DNA from: Sarocladium kiliense
Taxonomy: Eukaryota; Ascomycota; Sordariomycetes; Hypocreales; Sarocladiaceae
Assembly (NCBI GenBank): GCA_030734395.1
Contig: JAUZTG010000048.1
Coordinates: 372,001 to 436,000 of the forward strand
Direction of reading: 5' to 3'
DNA: 64,000 nt
The notes beneath the pieces are model-generated. The model searched no databases, was not told the origin of the DNA, and worked only from the letters and a program-made list of their open reading frames with translations. The translations under genes were made by a program, and so were the position numbers. The stretch's first letter is position 1; every line of letters starts with the position of its first letter. Shown piece by piece: positions 45,309-56,131 of this stretch.

Positions 45309-46343
45309 TTACAGGACTAACCTGAACTTCAGCTGGTCCTTTCCCACAATCTGCGATCTCCGTCGCTCAAGTTCCTCAAGGTCCCACCGACTATCCAAAT
45401 AGCGTCCGGACAACCACGGTTTCTTCTCGCTGGCAAGCCACACGCACAGTCTACCCGCCAATCCAACATGGTCGTTAAGTTCTGAATAAGATATTAGAGA
45501 GAATCCTCGGATGTCATAGACAGTGTGCTTACGTTTCTCCCAGTCCTTTCCCGTAGGAATGTTCCGCCTCGCACCCTCTATTTGACTCTTCATCAATACC
45601 AATCCCTGCAAGCTTGAGCTGAAGAGCTACTGACCAGTCATTACGGAGCCGGGCTGTATAGCAACAACGCATACGCCTTTGTCGTTGTAGCTTTCGTGTA
45701 TATATTCTGCGAGTCGAGCATTGGCGAACTTGGACATTGAGTAGGCAATGGGGATGCTCCTAGGGTCCACGTTATTGGCGGCACTGCTGGAAACGATGAC
45801 AACTGTCTGAGGACCATCTGACGATCTGATAACCAAGGGTAGAAGATGGTGCAGAACAGTCATTGGAGCCATCAGATTCAGGTCCATGACATGTTTGACA
45901 TCGGCCATGTCGGCATCCACGATGCCCTTCGGCCAGTCCATTCGACCATCTTCCTGCTTCATCAACTGCACTGGTGTTCCCGAGTTGATGACCAGGCAAT
46001 CTATCCTACCAAAGGAGTCGCGAATCCGTTGAGCAAGATCTCGAATGTCGTTTTCCTCAAGTACATCACATGCGATTGCCTCCACCTTCAGACCAGGGTG
46101 CTTCGCAGTAGCGTGTGCATCAGCCTTTGCCTGCTCCAGAGCGGTCGCATCGCGGCCTGTGATGATCACTGCAGAAGCTCCCGCCTGAGAAAATGACTTG
46201 GCCATGTAGGCTCCAATGCCGCGACTTCCACCGATGATGACCGCGACAAAGGGATCACTCAGTTCGTAGGTGTCAGGATCGCGAATCCCCTCGAGTTGGT
46301 GGTGAAGGGGAGGGCACCAGTTGATCACTTCAGCTCGGGACAT
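45309..46343 (-). CDS. Short-chain dehydrogenase/reductase, 308 aa
   Basis: NAD(P)-dependent oxidoreductase with a Rossmann fold. Three exons: 46343-45635, 45577-45533, 45481-45309 (927 nt). Cofactor motif VIIGGSRGIGAYMAKS (TGxxxGxG type), NSG in DCLVINSGTPV (NNAG position), catalytic Ser in VVIVSSSAA, and YSMSKFA with the Tyr-x3-Lys pair are all present, then the PG motif in AIQPGSVMT. The C-terminus (WLSGRYLDSRWDLEELERR to KFRLVL) is the ending typical of a group of fungal SDRs. The short middle exon was placed so that VMTE joins GARRNIPTGKDWEK; two other acceptors in that interval break the frame. Substrate unknown. Start chosen at MSRAEV; an in-frame ATG also lies at 46364. Confidence 0.88.
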
Positions 46344-46577
46344 TGTTGCGAGATGTAATATCAACTTGGAACGGCTTTTGGATCTCGACTTTCGCAGGTT
46401 GTATATTCTAACTATGTGTACTCTCTGAGCGCACTTGACATGTTTCTATGCGTCGGGCCTCTTTGCCCCTCCAATTGCAACGGGACATGTTTTCCGAACA
46501 ACCATCCACATCAAGAAATGTAGGCTAGCCTAGTTGAAGTCATTCGTTGATCTGGGCGAATTGAAAATAGTGCTGCG

Positions 46578-48315
46578 ATGAATCTTATATCAACGTTCCT
46601 GAATGCACTCAGAGCCGTGGTAGCACGCAGAGTGCGAAAGAAAATGGAGACAGACGATGAAAGCATGCTGGTCAGGATGCGCAATGAACAACATTTAATT
46701 AGGAGAATAGTCACGAGCATACTGTCGCTGAGAAAATGTACCGTGGACGAATCTGCCTTGGCTGTGCATGCACTTTCAGGAGGCCAGCCACGATATATGC
46801 AGGCTCCTAGGATCGATCGCCCCGCAGCTGATCGTGCCCTCTTCCCTCCAACATCACCATCCATGTGGAAAACAAAGCTCGCCAAGAGTCGCACGGTGCG
46901 GAATGCCGCCCAGCCGATCGCAGCATCGGTTGGAGCAGCGCCGACGTCGAACATTGTAGCGAGCGAGAACTCGCGTGCGTCTGCGGCCGCGGTAGCCGAG
47001 CTAATCAAGGGACTAGATTTTGTGTTCGATCAGCTTGACTTTGAGAGTCCGTACTTCAAGTGATATTACTTTTTGCTGTACTAATACGTTCCAGATGAGC
47101 CCGGCGATTTGCTGCAGTTGCATCTCGAAAGATTGGCTCTGGAAGCCTTGAAGTATGAGAACTCTCGAATTCAGGCTGGTAACGATGAGCCATGGACTTG
47201 GTGAGCTTCCCCATAAAAGTAATCATCATGAAAGCCAGCTCACTATGAATCAGCACCCCAGAAATGGGACAGCTTCTCTATGCAGCATGCCAATGCTCGT
47301 CGTACATCTACGACCCAGTCATGCAATCCGACGCCGAGCTGGTTCCCATCATGAGTCGCACCCCGTCCGTGACAGGGACAGAGAAGGCTGCTTGTATCTG
47401 GAGAATGGAATCGACAAACTCCTTGATTGTGTCAATACGAGGAACTGCAAGTGCAGCAGATCATATGGTAAACCTGAATGGCCAGCCGACAGATGCCAAT
47501 GAGTTACTGGGCCCGGATACTGGGATGTCGGTGCATGCGCATAAAGGGTTTCTTTCCTGCGCAATGACGCTTCTTCCCATAGTTCTCAAGGATCTCATTC
47601 GACTTGTACAGACTGAAACGTCCATTCGTCGAATCATCTTCACTGGACACTCTGCTGGTGGTGCAGTGTCATCACTCCTCTTTCTCCACGTCCTATATCA
47701 TCAGATCCCCGAGTGTAAGTCGGCGATGCGCCATCCTCTCAACGACGTCGTGCTAACGAAGCAGTGGATGGCATCTCTTTTGGTCTGAGCACATTTGGAT
47801 CACCGCCTGTCACTTCGGTCAATGTTACAACACTGGCCCACGAGCTGCCACAATGCGAGTTCGCATGGGCATTCGTGAACGAGCACGATATCGTTAGCCG
47901 TGCCGATTCATCATACATCAGTTCCATTATCGACCTCTATCGGTCTCGTTATGGTCTTCCTTCTGTGGCGACCGACCAACCGCAAGACGAGAAAGCAGTT
48001 CCAGATGGGCCAATATGGGCCCTACCGGCTCCGACATTCCATCTTGTCGGAAACATCGTCGTGCTTCGAGCGACAATCACTCCGCCAGAGGTGGAATCAG
48101 ATGATACATCAGACGCGCCAACCATCTCGACAACCTATAACGCCATACCAGTATCATCCGAGACCTTCGCCCAGACACTCTTCTGCGAAGTGGGTGTTCA
48201 TAAGAGAAGGCTCTACCTTGAGAGGCTACGCGTAATCACCGGGGCTGGGAAGGCTTCCAGCATCTTCAGCAGGGCTGAGACTCTGGTTTCAAGAACTGGC
48301 GAATCAGTTACTTGA
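46578..48315 (+). CDS. Class 3 lipase-like alpha/beta hydrolase, 518 aa
   Basis: Four exons: 46578-47046, 47095-47178, 47262-47714, 47765-48315 (1,557 nt). The first intron has a near-perfect ACTAATAC branch site. The lipase core begins around residue 190 (GQLLYAACQCSSYIYD). The substrate-binding strand SLIVSIRGTASAADHMVNLN leads to the nucleophile elbow IIFTGHSAGGAVSS (Ser about 315). Asp about 377 is in VNEHDIVSRAD and a His about 481 in EVGVHKRRLYL, giving a plausible triad. Before the core there is a 185-residue N-terminal part with basic and Ala-rich helices (RAVVARRVRKKMET, ENSRASAAAVAELIKG, LLQLHLERLALEALK) of unknown role. No signal peptide, so an intracellular lipase or phospholipase is more likely than a secreted one. 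Convergent with the next gene, only 48 bases between stop codons. Confidence 0.85.
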
Positions 48316-48363
48316 ATCGAATGATCGAACGACTTCAATTGACATGATCCATGCTCTTAAATG

Positions 48364-49884
48364 TTATGTATCTCGTGCCTTGGGAAGAGGCTCCTTCTTT
48401 CGTCGCCTCAACTCTACGATCCGATGAAACCTGACATCCATCTCAACCTGAGTTGCAATCGTCTCAAGCTCAGCCTCGGACGACGCCTTCTCAATAGCCG
48501 AGGTCAAGGCCTCACAGTCCCAGCATCCACAGATCCTGTACTCTTTGCCATAGTATATCCTCCACAACTTTCTTGTCTCGCCAAAGCCATCGCCAAGTGT
48601 CTCCTTCGCGATCGTGTCATCATGATTGATGAAGCGGCCCACACGAGCTTTCATCGTTGATGCGTATCCAAGCCCAGAGTAACATTGGTTGGTATGCCAT
48701 GCGAGGTCGACGTCCAGAGTTGGGACAATGGTGAACTTCTTCCCACGAGCGAGGATGCCGAGGAACTTGGTGTACCGATCGATGGCTCTCCGAAGCGTGC
48801 CCTCGACCGCAGGGCTCCGAATCCAAAGATGAGCATTCATCTTGTCAACGAAAGTGGCCTGGCGTATGACAGCGTCTCTCAACTTGCCTGCAAGCTCCTT
48901 GTCAATTTTCGGGAATATTTCGCAGTATTTGGCAATGGCTCTCTTATTGACCGTATTGAGAGGCTCTTCAACCCTGCCGACATAACTTGCATCCTGTAGA
49001 CTGAACCTCGTGAGCGGTATGGGGGGTTTCTCGCGGTTCCCGCCTCTCGCCTCCCAGCTGTAGTACGACCTTGAGATGGCAGGAGGGTCCCATTCACAGA
49101 AGGACTGGTAGAGATCTGGATGCAGGTCTGTCCTGTTTCGATATGCGGCGGTATCTTCTTCGCTTAGCTCGAATGTCCAGTCTCTGCTCTTGATGGCCGC
49201 ATGGATGGCTTCCCATGGGAATCGGATCCTCCAGATAAGTCGCTTTCCACACGTCTGGTAGAACAATATGGGGTTAAGGAGGGCTGAATGCCAGACCATC
49301 AAGATGTCTAACGGGGGCAAGTGTTTGGGGAGGCGAGGTTCGTTGCCTGTAACAATTGTATCGTCTGGACCGAGACCATCCATCCAGGAGAGGAACCTGA
49401 CGCAGGCAAATTCAAGGAAGCGCTTCCATTTCTCCTGACGCCGGTCCCAAAAGGTCTCGTCTTTCAGAGTCTTCTTGTCGCCTTTCTTACCGGTCTTGGT
49501 CTCTCGATTAGGGTGAATGTTCAGAGCATTGTCGATTTCCTTGGAAACCAAGATCTTCTGGCGAGTCACATAAAAGACTTCAAGAAGCTCTAGATGGGTC
49601 GCGCATTCTGCAATGGTTGGTAGACGATTGAATTTACCGTCATCCGCCGCTTTGTTGTGACTGTTTTCGCGAGCAAGGTCAGGTTTATCAGCTGTGCCCT
49701 CATCGGCGCGCTGCTTTCCAGCTGCTTCGTTCTCGAAGCCGAACAGAGCCGGTGACGGAATTTGAGCCTCTTCCTCTGGGCGAAAAGCGAGAGGTAAGTT
49801 TCCGAGAGATAGTGATAGCGCATTTACAGACTCGGTCCCCAGCTTATGGAGAGAAGCTGCATGCGTAAGGGACTCGAGCGGCAT
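48364..49884 (-). CDS. GRDP-like protein (glycine-rich domain-containing protein-like, DUF1399 type), 506 aa
   Basis: Single exon. The family hallmark is a pair of Asp-x-x-x-x-Trp-His motifs with a following Tyr: here DILMVWHSALLNPILFY around residue 195 and DVDLAWHTNQCY around residue 405. Both are intact. The section with TRQKILVSKEIDNAL, a Lys-rich stretch KTGKKGDKKTLKDE, and the end with WRIYYGKEYRICGCWDCEAL are like fungal members. Plant homologues take part in stress and hormone responses; fungal ones are uncharacterised. The glycine-rich C-terminal domain found in plant members is absent. A pair of Cys (CGCWDC) near the end may bind metal. Confidence 0.85.
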   Translation of the reverse strand: MPLESLTHAASLHKLGTESVNALSLSLGNLPLAFRPEEEAQIPSPALFGFENEAAGKQRADEGTADKPDLARENSHNKAADDGKFNRLPTIAECATHLELLEVFYVTRQKILVSKEIDNALNIHPNRETKTGKKGDKKTLKDETFWDRRQEKWKRFLEFACVRFLSWMDGLGPDDTIVTGNEPRLPKHLPPLDILMVWHSALLNPILFYQTCGKRLIWRIRFPWEAIHAAIKSRDWTFELSEEDTAAYRNRTDLHPDLYQSFCEWDPPAISRSYYSWEARGGNREKPPIPLTRFSLQDASYVGRVEEPLNTVNKRAIAKYCEIFPKIDKELAGKLRDAVIRQATFVDKMNAHLWIRSPAVEGTLRRAIDRYTKFLGILARGKKFTIVPTLDVDLAWHTNQCYSGLGYASTMKARVGRFINHDDTIAKETLGDGFGETRKLWRIYYGKEYRICGCWDCEALTSAIEKASSEAELETIATQVEMDVRFHRIVELRRRKKEPLPKARDT

Positions 49885-51902
49885 TTTGGGATGGAGGGAA
49901 AATGCTGGAACGAGGTTCGCATGTTAATCTGCGATGAGGACAGGCTCGAGGCATCGATTTCCCAAGAGCCTCCCTTTCCGACATGATATTCACAACGCCT
50001 ACGGAGGCGATGCGACAGGCTGGCCCAATGCAGCTGGTGGCTTGCAGAGTGAGGCTTACACGACTGGCCTGTGCGCTGCTGCACAGCCGCGAAGGAGTGT
50101 GTGTGCCTCGGTTCCAGACCCGCGCAGTCGCACTTCAGCTGTCGTGGGGTTATTTGTCTACTTTGATGATGGCACAGGCTTTCTGCCGCTGATCTTGGGC
50201 GGGTGATGCAGATGACCCTTCTTATTGGCGTCCGAAGCCGGCGCTGCCCGTCCTGGTGACATTGCCTTGCTGGCCATGGGAGGAAGCAATGGTGTCTGCT
50301 CAGGCCCTGTGAACTCCCGCAGCGATCGCTGCATCGAATGGCCGTGGAGGCTGGACAATGAATACAGCGGCGACGCAGCTTCCACAACCAAAGACTTGCG
50401 CCCTAGTTCATATGCTTGGTCAAGTTGGGCTTGCGAATGTCATCTATAGCACAGGGGCTTGCTGCAGTTGGCAACGTTTGACGAGAGAGTCTACCATAAT
50501 TAAGGGCACGCGGGACGGTTCAGAGCGCCATAGCTTGGCCCCAACAGGTCAGCACAGCTCTGTTCCCGACGACCACTGCCCTTTCTTATCGCAGCCGCCG
50601 AGTCCAACTACTAAAGCCAATCGATCAGTATAGTCCTAGCTCTTTGGCCGTACTATTCCCCTCAGGATCTGGGGCTTCGGGGAAGCGGTTCGAGGTTTCA
50701 CACCACTAAAGCCGAAAGACGTGATGTTCTGATGATTGGCATCATCGCCTCGTCAATCATCTCAACGACGTTCTTCAGGTGACCAAAGTCTGTATCGAGG
50801 ATAATTTCTACGAATTTTGGTCGGTATAGCAATCTCTCACCGCAGCGACATATTGCGGGTAAACTGACACCTCTGCCAAGATCCACTCCAACAAGTGCAT
50901 GGATTGCTAGGACGAGAATGATGAACATCCCTCTATCCTCCAGGCACGGGAAAGGGCCTCAAAATGGAATTCAGAGCGCTGATAGACAACTGGGAATCTT
51001 CTAATACGGGCGAGATCAAAGTGCCGCGCAATGAAGATCCAGCGGGAGGACCGGGGAAAAAGTCATGCCACTTTGGAGGATTGATGGTATATATTCACAT
51101 TAGTTCGGACGAAGAGACCGGCCCATCGGTTCCGGGTGAACTCTGAGCTTGCTGGATTGCAGAGCAAACTTTATTCAGGGCTGCGAAGTATAGAGCCGCG
51201 ATTGACTCAACAGTCTCTAACAGGCCGCACTTTTGAGTCCGTTGCTTGAGCTTCAGATTCCCTGTACTTGGCGAGAATGGCTTCAGTCGGAACCGTGCTG
51301 CAGCTTCGGCTTCGGCTATGCTTTTGTAGATTTTGTTCACGCGACCCTGAGTCTGAATAGCAGCTTAGCGCCTTGGTTCCGTCCAGCCGCCCGTCCAATA
51401 GTCGAATGTTCATATTGAAACTTCTTCATGGCCTGACCCCTGGTGGACCCTGTTCCTCGCCTACAGTCGCGAGGCAATCCTAGCTCCCTGAGAGTTCTAG
51501 CCGCCTTCTACATTTCTGTACTCGATCTGATCTATCAGGCCTCAAGGCGCTCGAATCACAGAGGCTGCAGCATTCTAATTACTTTTCCGGGTTTAGTCAA
51601 AAGCATACAAGTCTCGGCAAAAGTTTACTTTTTCGTCCGTCTCAGCATTGTGTTTCGTTGGTCAGCTGCTGCAAACATCAGGCCACCCCATCTCGTGCGG
51701 CTGCCATAGTATACCCACTCCACCCTGTCTATTACACGCTGCTGTGCGGTAACAACCGTCAAAGCTTTCCGGTAGATGAGTCCAGAAGAGTTTTTTTTTT
51801 TTTTTTTTTCTTCTTTTGTGAAGTGGTCATTGTAAAAGAGCCGCTCAGTCGACACCGAACAGTTCGGCAAACGATGAAGTCTCGAAATACTGCTTCAGCA
51901 CG
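49885..51902. other. Intergenic, about 2 kb, no convincing gene
   Basis: Frames on both strands under 190 codons, none with a domain. The minus-strand frame 49824-50387 overlaps the 5' end of the GRDP-like gene in another frame. A small minus-strand frame at 50698-50928 starts with a hydrophobic MFIILVLAIHALV stretch but has no other support. Confidence 0.4.
51791..51809. repeat. 19-base T tract
   Basis: Uninterrupted T run about 95 bases upstream of the flavin monooxygenase start, in the position of a promoter poly(dA:dT) element. Confidence 0.75.
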
Positions 51903-53381
51903 ATGGCGACAACTCGGAACCCGTTGATCGGATGGCTGCGAAACCTCTTCGACAAAGACAGGCATCCCAGCAAACAATCCAAGAAACAAAAGTCGAAAAC
52001 AAAGAGTAATGCCGACACATCTGACTCTGATACTTTCATCTCTTCTCTCAATGGACCGGACCCATCACCCTACGATACGATCAAGCCCAAGCCTCGGAAC
52101 CTAGAAGACAGACCTTCGATTGCGATTATTGGCGGAGGTATCGGTGGACTAGCACTGGCCATTGCGCTCACCAAGAGGAACGTTCCCTGCACAGTATACG
52201 AGGCTGGCGACTCCCTCGCAACCGTCGGTGCTGGGATCGGTTTGGGATCGAATAGTCTTGCAGCCCTCGACTTGATTGATCCTCGATTACGGGGTTTGTA
52301 TGACTTGGCGAAGACAGGCAACGAGAGGAATGCCTTCAAGAACTGCGTTTTCGATGCGCTTCTCGCGGAGCCCGGGTTGGGACTTTATCGAGAGCCTCCG
52401 TGGACTCATGGCATCGTCAGCGCACCATATTTTGAGCGAAGCAGTGCGCATCGAAAGGACTTGCTGAACATCCTGGAGAGCTTCGTACCGGAGGGCACAG
52501 TGAAGTTCTCGAGACGACTTTCGAAAGCCACGCAACTACCGAACGGGAAAGTCGAAGTCACATTCGAGCAAGGAGAGCGAATCTTGGTCGACGCTGTGAT
52601 CGGCTGTGATGGTGTTAACGGAGCGTCTCGGAAAGCTGTTCTGGGAGAGATTGCGCCAGAAGCAGTAGCACCAACATATTGCAACATGTACATCTACCGG
52701 GGCATTGTCCCCATGCCAGACGCAAAGGCGATCCTCGGCGAACATGGGGGCGACTCTAAAAGATTCATGGGAAGGCGACGCGGTGCCGTTGTCTATCCTA
52801 TTGCCCGGGGTTGCGATGCGAACCTCATGTTCTACATCCGACACGACGAGGAATGGAAGCATGGGAGCCGAACAGTACCATGCAGTCGTGAGGAGATGAC
52901 CAAAGACTTCGAGGGGTTCGACATTCGCCTTATGAAACTGCTTGAGACAGTTGAGCCTGTGCGATGGCCTGTCTACACCCATCGCAACACTCCAACCTTT
53001 TACAACGGGAGATTATGCCTCCTCGGGGACGTCGCACACGCAACGAGCCCACATCTTGCAGCTGGTGCAGGACAAAGTCTTGAAGACGTTGTCGTGCTAG
53101 CCCATCTCCTCGCCTTGGTACAGAAGCCAGAGCAGCTGGAGACAGCGTTCCAAGTATACGATACAATTCGTCGTCCCAGATCTTCAGCTGTAGCTGAGAG
53201 CAGTTACAAAGCGGGCTTGATGTATTGCTTTGAAGGTCCAGAGGGAGATGACATGAGCAAAATTGTTGCGCAGGCGAATCGGCTGTTTAGGGATATCTGG
53301 GAGCATGATCTTGAGGGAGATGCGATGGAGGCAGAGAAGCAGTTCCTAGAAATTATAGCGGCTGGAGACGCTAAGCCATGA
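51903..53381 (+). CDS. FAD-dependent monooxygenase, salicylate hydroxylase-like, 492 aa
   Basis: Class A flavoprotein hydroxylase. Single exon. The dinucleotide-binding motif is AIIGGGIGGLALAIAL (Gly77-Gly82), followed by an Arg/Glu-type YEAGDSLATVGAGIGL. The DG motif appears in VIGCDGVNGASR and the second FAD motif in LLGDVAHATSPHLAAGAGQSLED. These are the marks of the salicylate hydroxylase/UbiH-like group. Salicylate hydroxylase converts salicylate to catechol, and other members act on 3-hydroxybenzoate or on natural-product intermediates. The first 70 residues are unusual: a short amphipathic piece (PLIGWLRNLF) then a Lys/Ser-rich linker before the FAD domain. No later Met stands close before the FAD motif, so the extension seems real. 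The substrate cannot be read from sequence. Confidence 0.87.
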   Translation: MATTRNPLIGWLRNLFDKDRHPSKQSKKQKSKTKSNADTSDSDTFISSLNGPDPSPYDTIKPKPRNLEDRPSIAIIGGGIGGLALAIALTKRNVPCTVYEAGDSLATVGAGIGLGSNSLAALDLIDPRLRGLYDLAKTGNERNAFKNCVFDALLAEPGLGLYREPPWTHGIVSAPYFERSSAHRKDLLNILESFVPEGTVKFSRRLSKATQLPNGKVEVTFEQGERILVDAVIGCDGVNGASRKAVLGEIAPEAVAPTYCNMYIYRGIVPMPDAKAILGEHGGDSKRFMGRRRGAVVYPIARGCDANLMFYIRHDEEWKHGSRTVPCSREEMTKDFEGFDIRLMKLLETVEPVRWPVYTHRNTPTFYNGRLCLLGDVAHATSPHLAAGAGQSLEDVVVLAHLLALVQKPEQLETAFQVYDTIRRPRSSAVAESSYKAGLMYCFEGPEGDDMSKIVAQANRLFRDIWEHDLEGDAMEAEKQFLEIIAAGDAKP

Positions 53382-53682
53382 TGATGTACAGTACGAATCA
53401 TTTGATATGTGTACTCTGCCTCTTTTCGTCATCTGATCTGTCGCTCAGGACCGGTTCTGCCTCGATTCAAGGGACCGAAGACGCGGGGAACCACCATGTC
53501 CGAAGGTTAACGGCCGCTTCAGGAGATGGTCTCACTTAGTGACAAAGCTGGCGAAAGACGTGTTACGAACAACCTGGATACTTGGTATCAAAGGGAGGAG
53601 AGTTGTGGGACAGGCCATGAATGAGTGGTAACAAAAGCAGGTTATACAGAACATGGTGTTCAAAATTGAAGGATGCCTCCCG
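53382..53682. other. Intergenic between two converging genes
   Basis: About 300 bases between stop codons of the monooxygenase and the HET gene. Nothing seen. Confidence 0.5.
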
Positions 53683-55717
53683 CTATGCGATCCTCACCGT
53701 CTCTAGAATCGCATCTTCCCACCATTGTCTTCCATATGTTTTGCCGACTCCAACCCGCACAAACGTGCCATCATGCCCGCGCTTTAGTCCAATGACCCAA
53801 TAGTGACGCAGCTTCTTCGATAGAACTCTCCCTGTTCGCCTCTCTGTCTCCTCATCCCGACGAAGCAGACCTCCCATAGCAGCAACCAGTGTGATGGCTT
53901 GTCTAGAGCTGTTCTGATGCTCAAAGTCGAATACCATCCAGCCTAATAGCCTCCCTTGTTGGTCGCACAGATAATTTGCCATGGACGAGGTTGTCTTGAT
54001 GTTCGAACGTGCTATGTCCTCGTTGAGCGCCGCGGTGAGATCCGCGTCCTGTGAGGATGGGATCACATCGACGAAGACGGCATCTTTAGTCCACGACCGG
54101 AAAGACAGCGTCTTGGGCGGATCCGAGAGAGCAACGTTCGAGACGAGGCTCTTGGCTTTGTGTACCAGTAGAAAGCGTACACCACATGGAACCTGCATCC
54201 ATGTCCATGAAGGTAGACCCAAGACATTTGAAGGTGTCTGATGCTCCGTCACCTGCCACAGAAGCTGATTTGGCAGCATTTCTTTCCAGATCCCAAACGC
54301 ATAGCTGTACCCGGTCTTCTTCTCCAACTCACGCCGCAACCCTTCCAAAGCCATACGGCGATCTTTGGCAAACGTCAACTTGCGCTCGCTGTATCGCTCG
54401 ACTACTACCGTCCAGGCCAAGTTCCGGGATATGTTGTAGCACCTCTCGCCGGTCTCACGTTGGGTGATCTCTTTGCACGACCACACAATCGCACCTTTGG
54501 TGAAGAACACTATCCGGCGGGAGAGAAGCCACTCTTGTGTTGCCCATGCTCTCTCATTGAGGATTCCGTGCTCTGGGAATGTGTCGTGGATGCCTTCGTA
54601 ACGCAAGGTAGCCAAGACAGTGGCAGCTGGTGCGTCTCCATCCACAACAAAACTAGGGAGATGTACTGGGGGCGGCTCGACTGGTCGTTGATGTAGGAAG
54701 CCTTGCCGTGAGTCCATAGAGTGGCTGGCGGCTAAGGTAACTTCAGCATTCTCGAAGATACTGCCCATCAGCTGAGACTGCTCCCGCCAATCATCCTGAT
54801 CGTCTTGAACGATACAAAGAGAGTCGATCCAAAGCCAGCGAAGTCCAATCTTGCGGGTCACGGTGACAGCGTCCTTGAAGCTGTTGGGCAGCTGAGAGAA
54901 TGGCACTTCCGAAAGAAATTGAGCAATGTTCTGCTTCGTAGTCGACAATGGTCGACGGTCTTGTGACCCCCAACAATGGCTGAGTGCTGCATACTTCCCC
55001 TCGTTACCACAAGTGTGCACGAGTTTCACGGAAGCGTTCTCGACGTCAAGAACTCGGGTCGGCAGCGGAGGGGGTCTATCATCATCAATAACTTCTCCGG
55101 ACAAGGCGCACCGACAAGAATCATGCTGCTGGTTGCATCCTGATATCCAGCTCCTAATGAGTGCAAAGGCCGCATCGCTATTCGGATCGGCAAGCTTTGC
55201 ACGACCAGTAACGTTATTTCTCGCATGAGAGTCGGGTTCTAAAATCCTTAGACATCCATGACATTGATTGCGTGAAGTTGAACATACCACCTCCGTCAAG
55301 GTAGAGTCGCACCTTTCCCCTCAGAGGAATCAATGTTTCGCCCACTGAATGTTGAGCTTTGACGACTAGGCCACTCAAGTACACACCCTCGTCTGGAGGG
55401 TGAGGGAACGCTTTACCAATCGAATCCGCCTTTGGCTCAACTACGATCGCGCTCGTCCGGAGACCAAGTTCTTCGCTGCCTGATAGTCCACAGGCCGACT
55501 GTGAGCGCTCAAGAGCCTGAAAGAGCGACTTTTCAATCAATGCACAGAGGGCGCAACACCTCGCTGAGGCCTCAAGCTCCGCACTGGTATGGTGAAGAAC
55601 ATAGCCTGTGCTTTGTGCATTGCCGGGGCCGTTCAGGTAGGGCTTGAGATTTTCGAGCGATAGGCCACGACAATGAGCGCAAAGACTTTGCGCTTCAGGG
55701 TCACTGTCGGCGCTCAT
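53683..55717 (-). CDS. HET-domain protein, 661 aa
   Basis: Two exons, 55717-55288 and 55238-53683 (1,986 nt). The HET core shows its three usual blocks: YAALSHCWGSQDRRPLST, LRWLWIDSLCIVQDDQDDW with GSIFENAEVTLAAS, and LNERAWATQEWLLSRRIVFF. HET domains occur in fungal nonself-recognition and programmed cell death and in many paralogues of unknown role. The N-terminal 140 residues have a Cys pair (LCAHCRGLS) and a second cluster (SARCCALCALIEKS), common in this subgroup. The C-terminal half lacks a STAND, WD or ankyrin partner domain. Start MSADSD at 55717 is preferred; the frame runs on to an ATG at 55813. The intron is 49 nt. Confidence 0.88.
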
Positions 55718-56131
55718 TTTGCCAGTCTGGACTTGATGTTGACGGAAGCGGGCAGGGATGACCCGAATGCAGGCCACATAGACAGGAGTTAAGAACAGTC
55801 TAGTAGCGTGCACTCATGCAGGTTGGGGGGTGCACCAATCGTACGTCAAGGAAACTGTTTCACGATACCTTTGCGTTTTCACGTACCTTAATACCTTGGA
55901 GAGGTATGTATGATGTTGTAGGTATCCTTGCGGCCTCTACTCTGGCGCCCTTTCTAGCCGTGTGTTCTCAGCAATGTCTTAGTCACTATTGAGCCGACTA
56001 CACTGTCGAACTCGATCTGCTTATCAAATAATGGCGGTATACCGTCCCTGGAGTGACCAAACAGTGGACGGTCCTATTATCCGAGTGTGTTAATCCGTGC
56101 TCGCAATTGAGGTCGCCATAGTTTCCTCTGC
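55718..56131. other. Intergenic, no gene seen
   Basis: Upstream of the HET gene. The missing N-terminal half of the adjacent tyrosinase relic is not found here in any frame. Confidence 0.45.

Noticed and set aside
46511..47008. 165-codon minus-strand frame opposite the lipase first exon
   Set aside because: Antisense shadow: the plus strand has a continuous spliced lipase model with correct phases.
49824..50387. 187-codon minus-strand frame with many His and Arg
   Set aside because: Other frame at the 5' end of the GRDP-like gene; composition is not protein-like.
19303..53381. A single pathway including the flavin monooxygenase at 51.9 kb
   Set aside because: More than 20 kb of unrelated genes lie between; a functional link is possible, but cluster membership is not supported.
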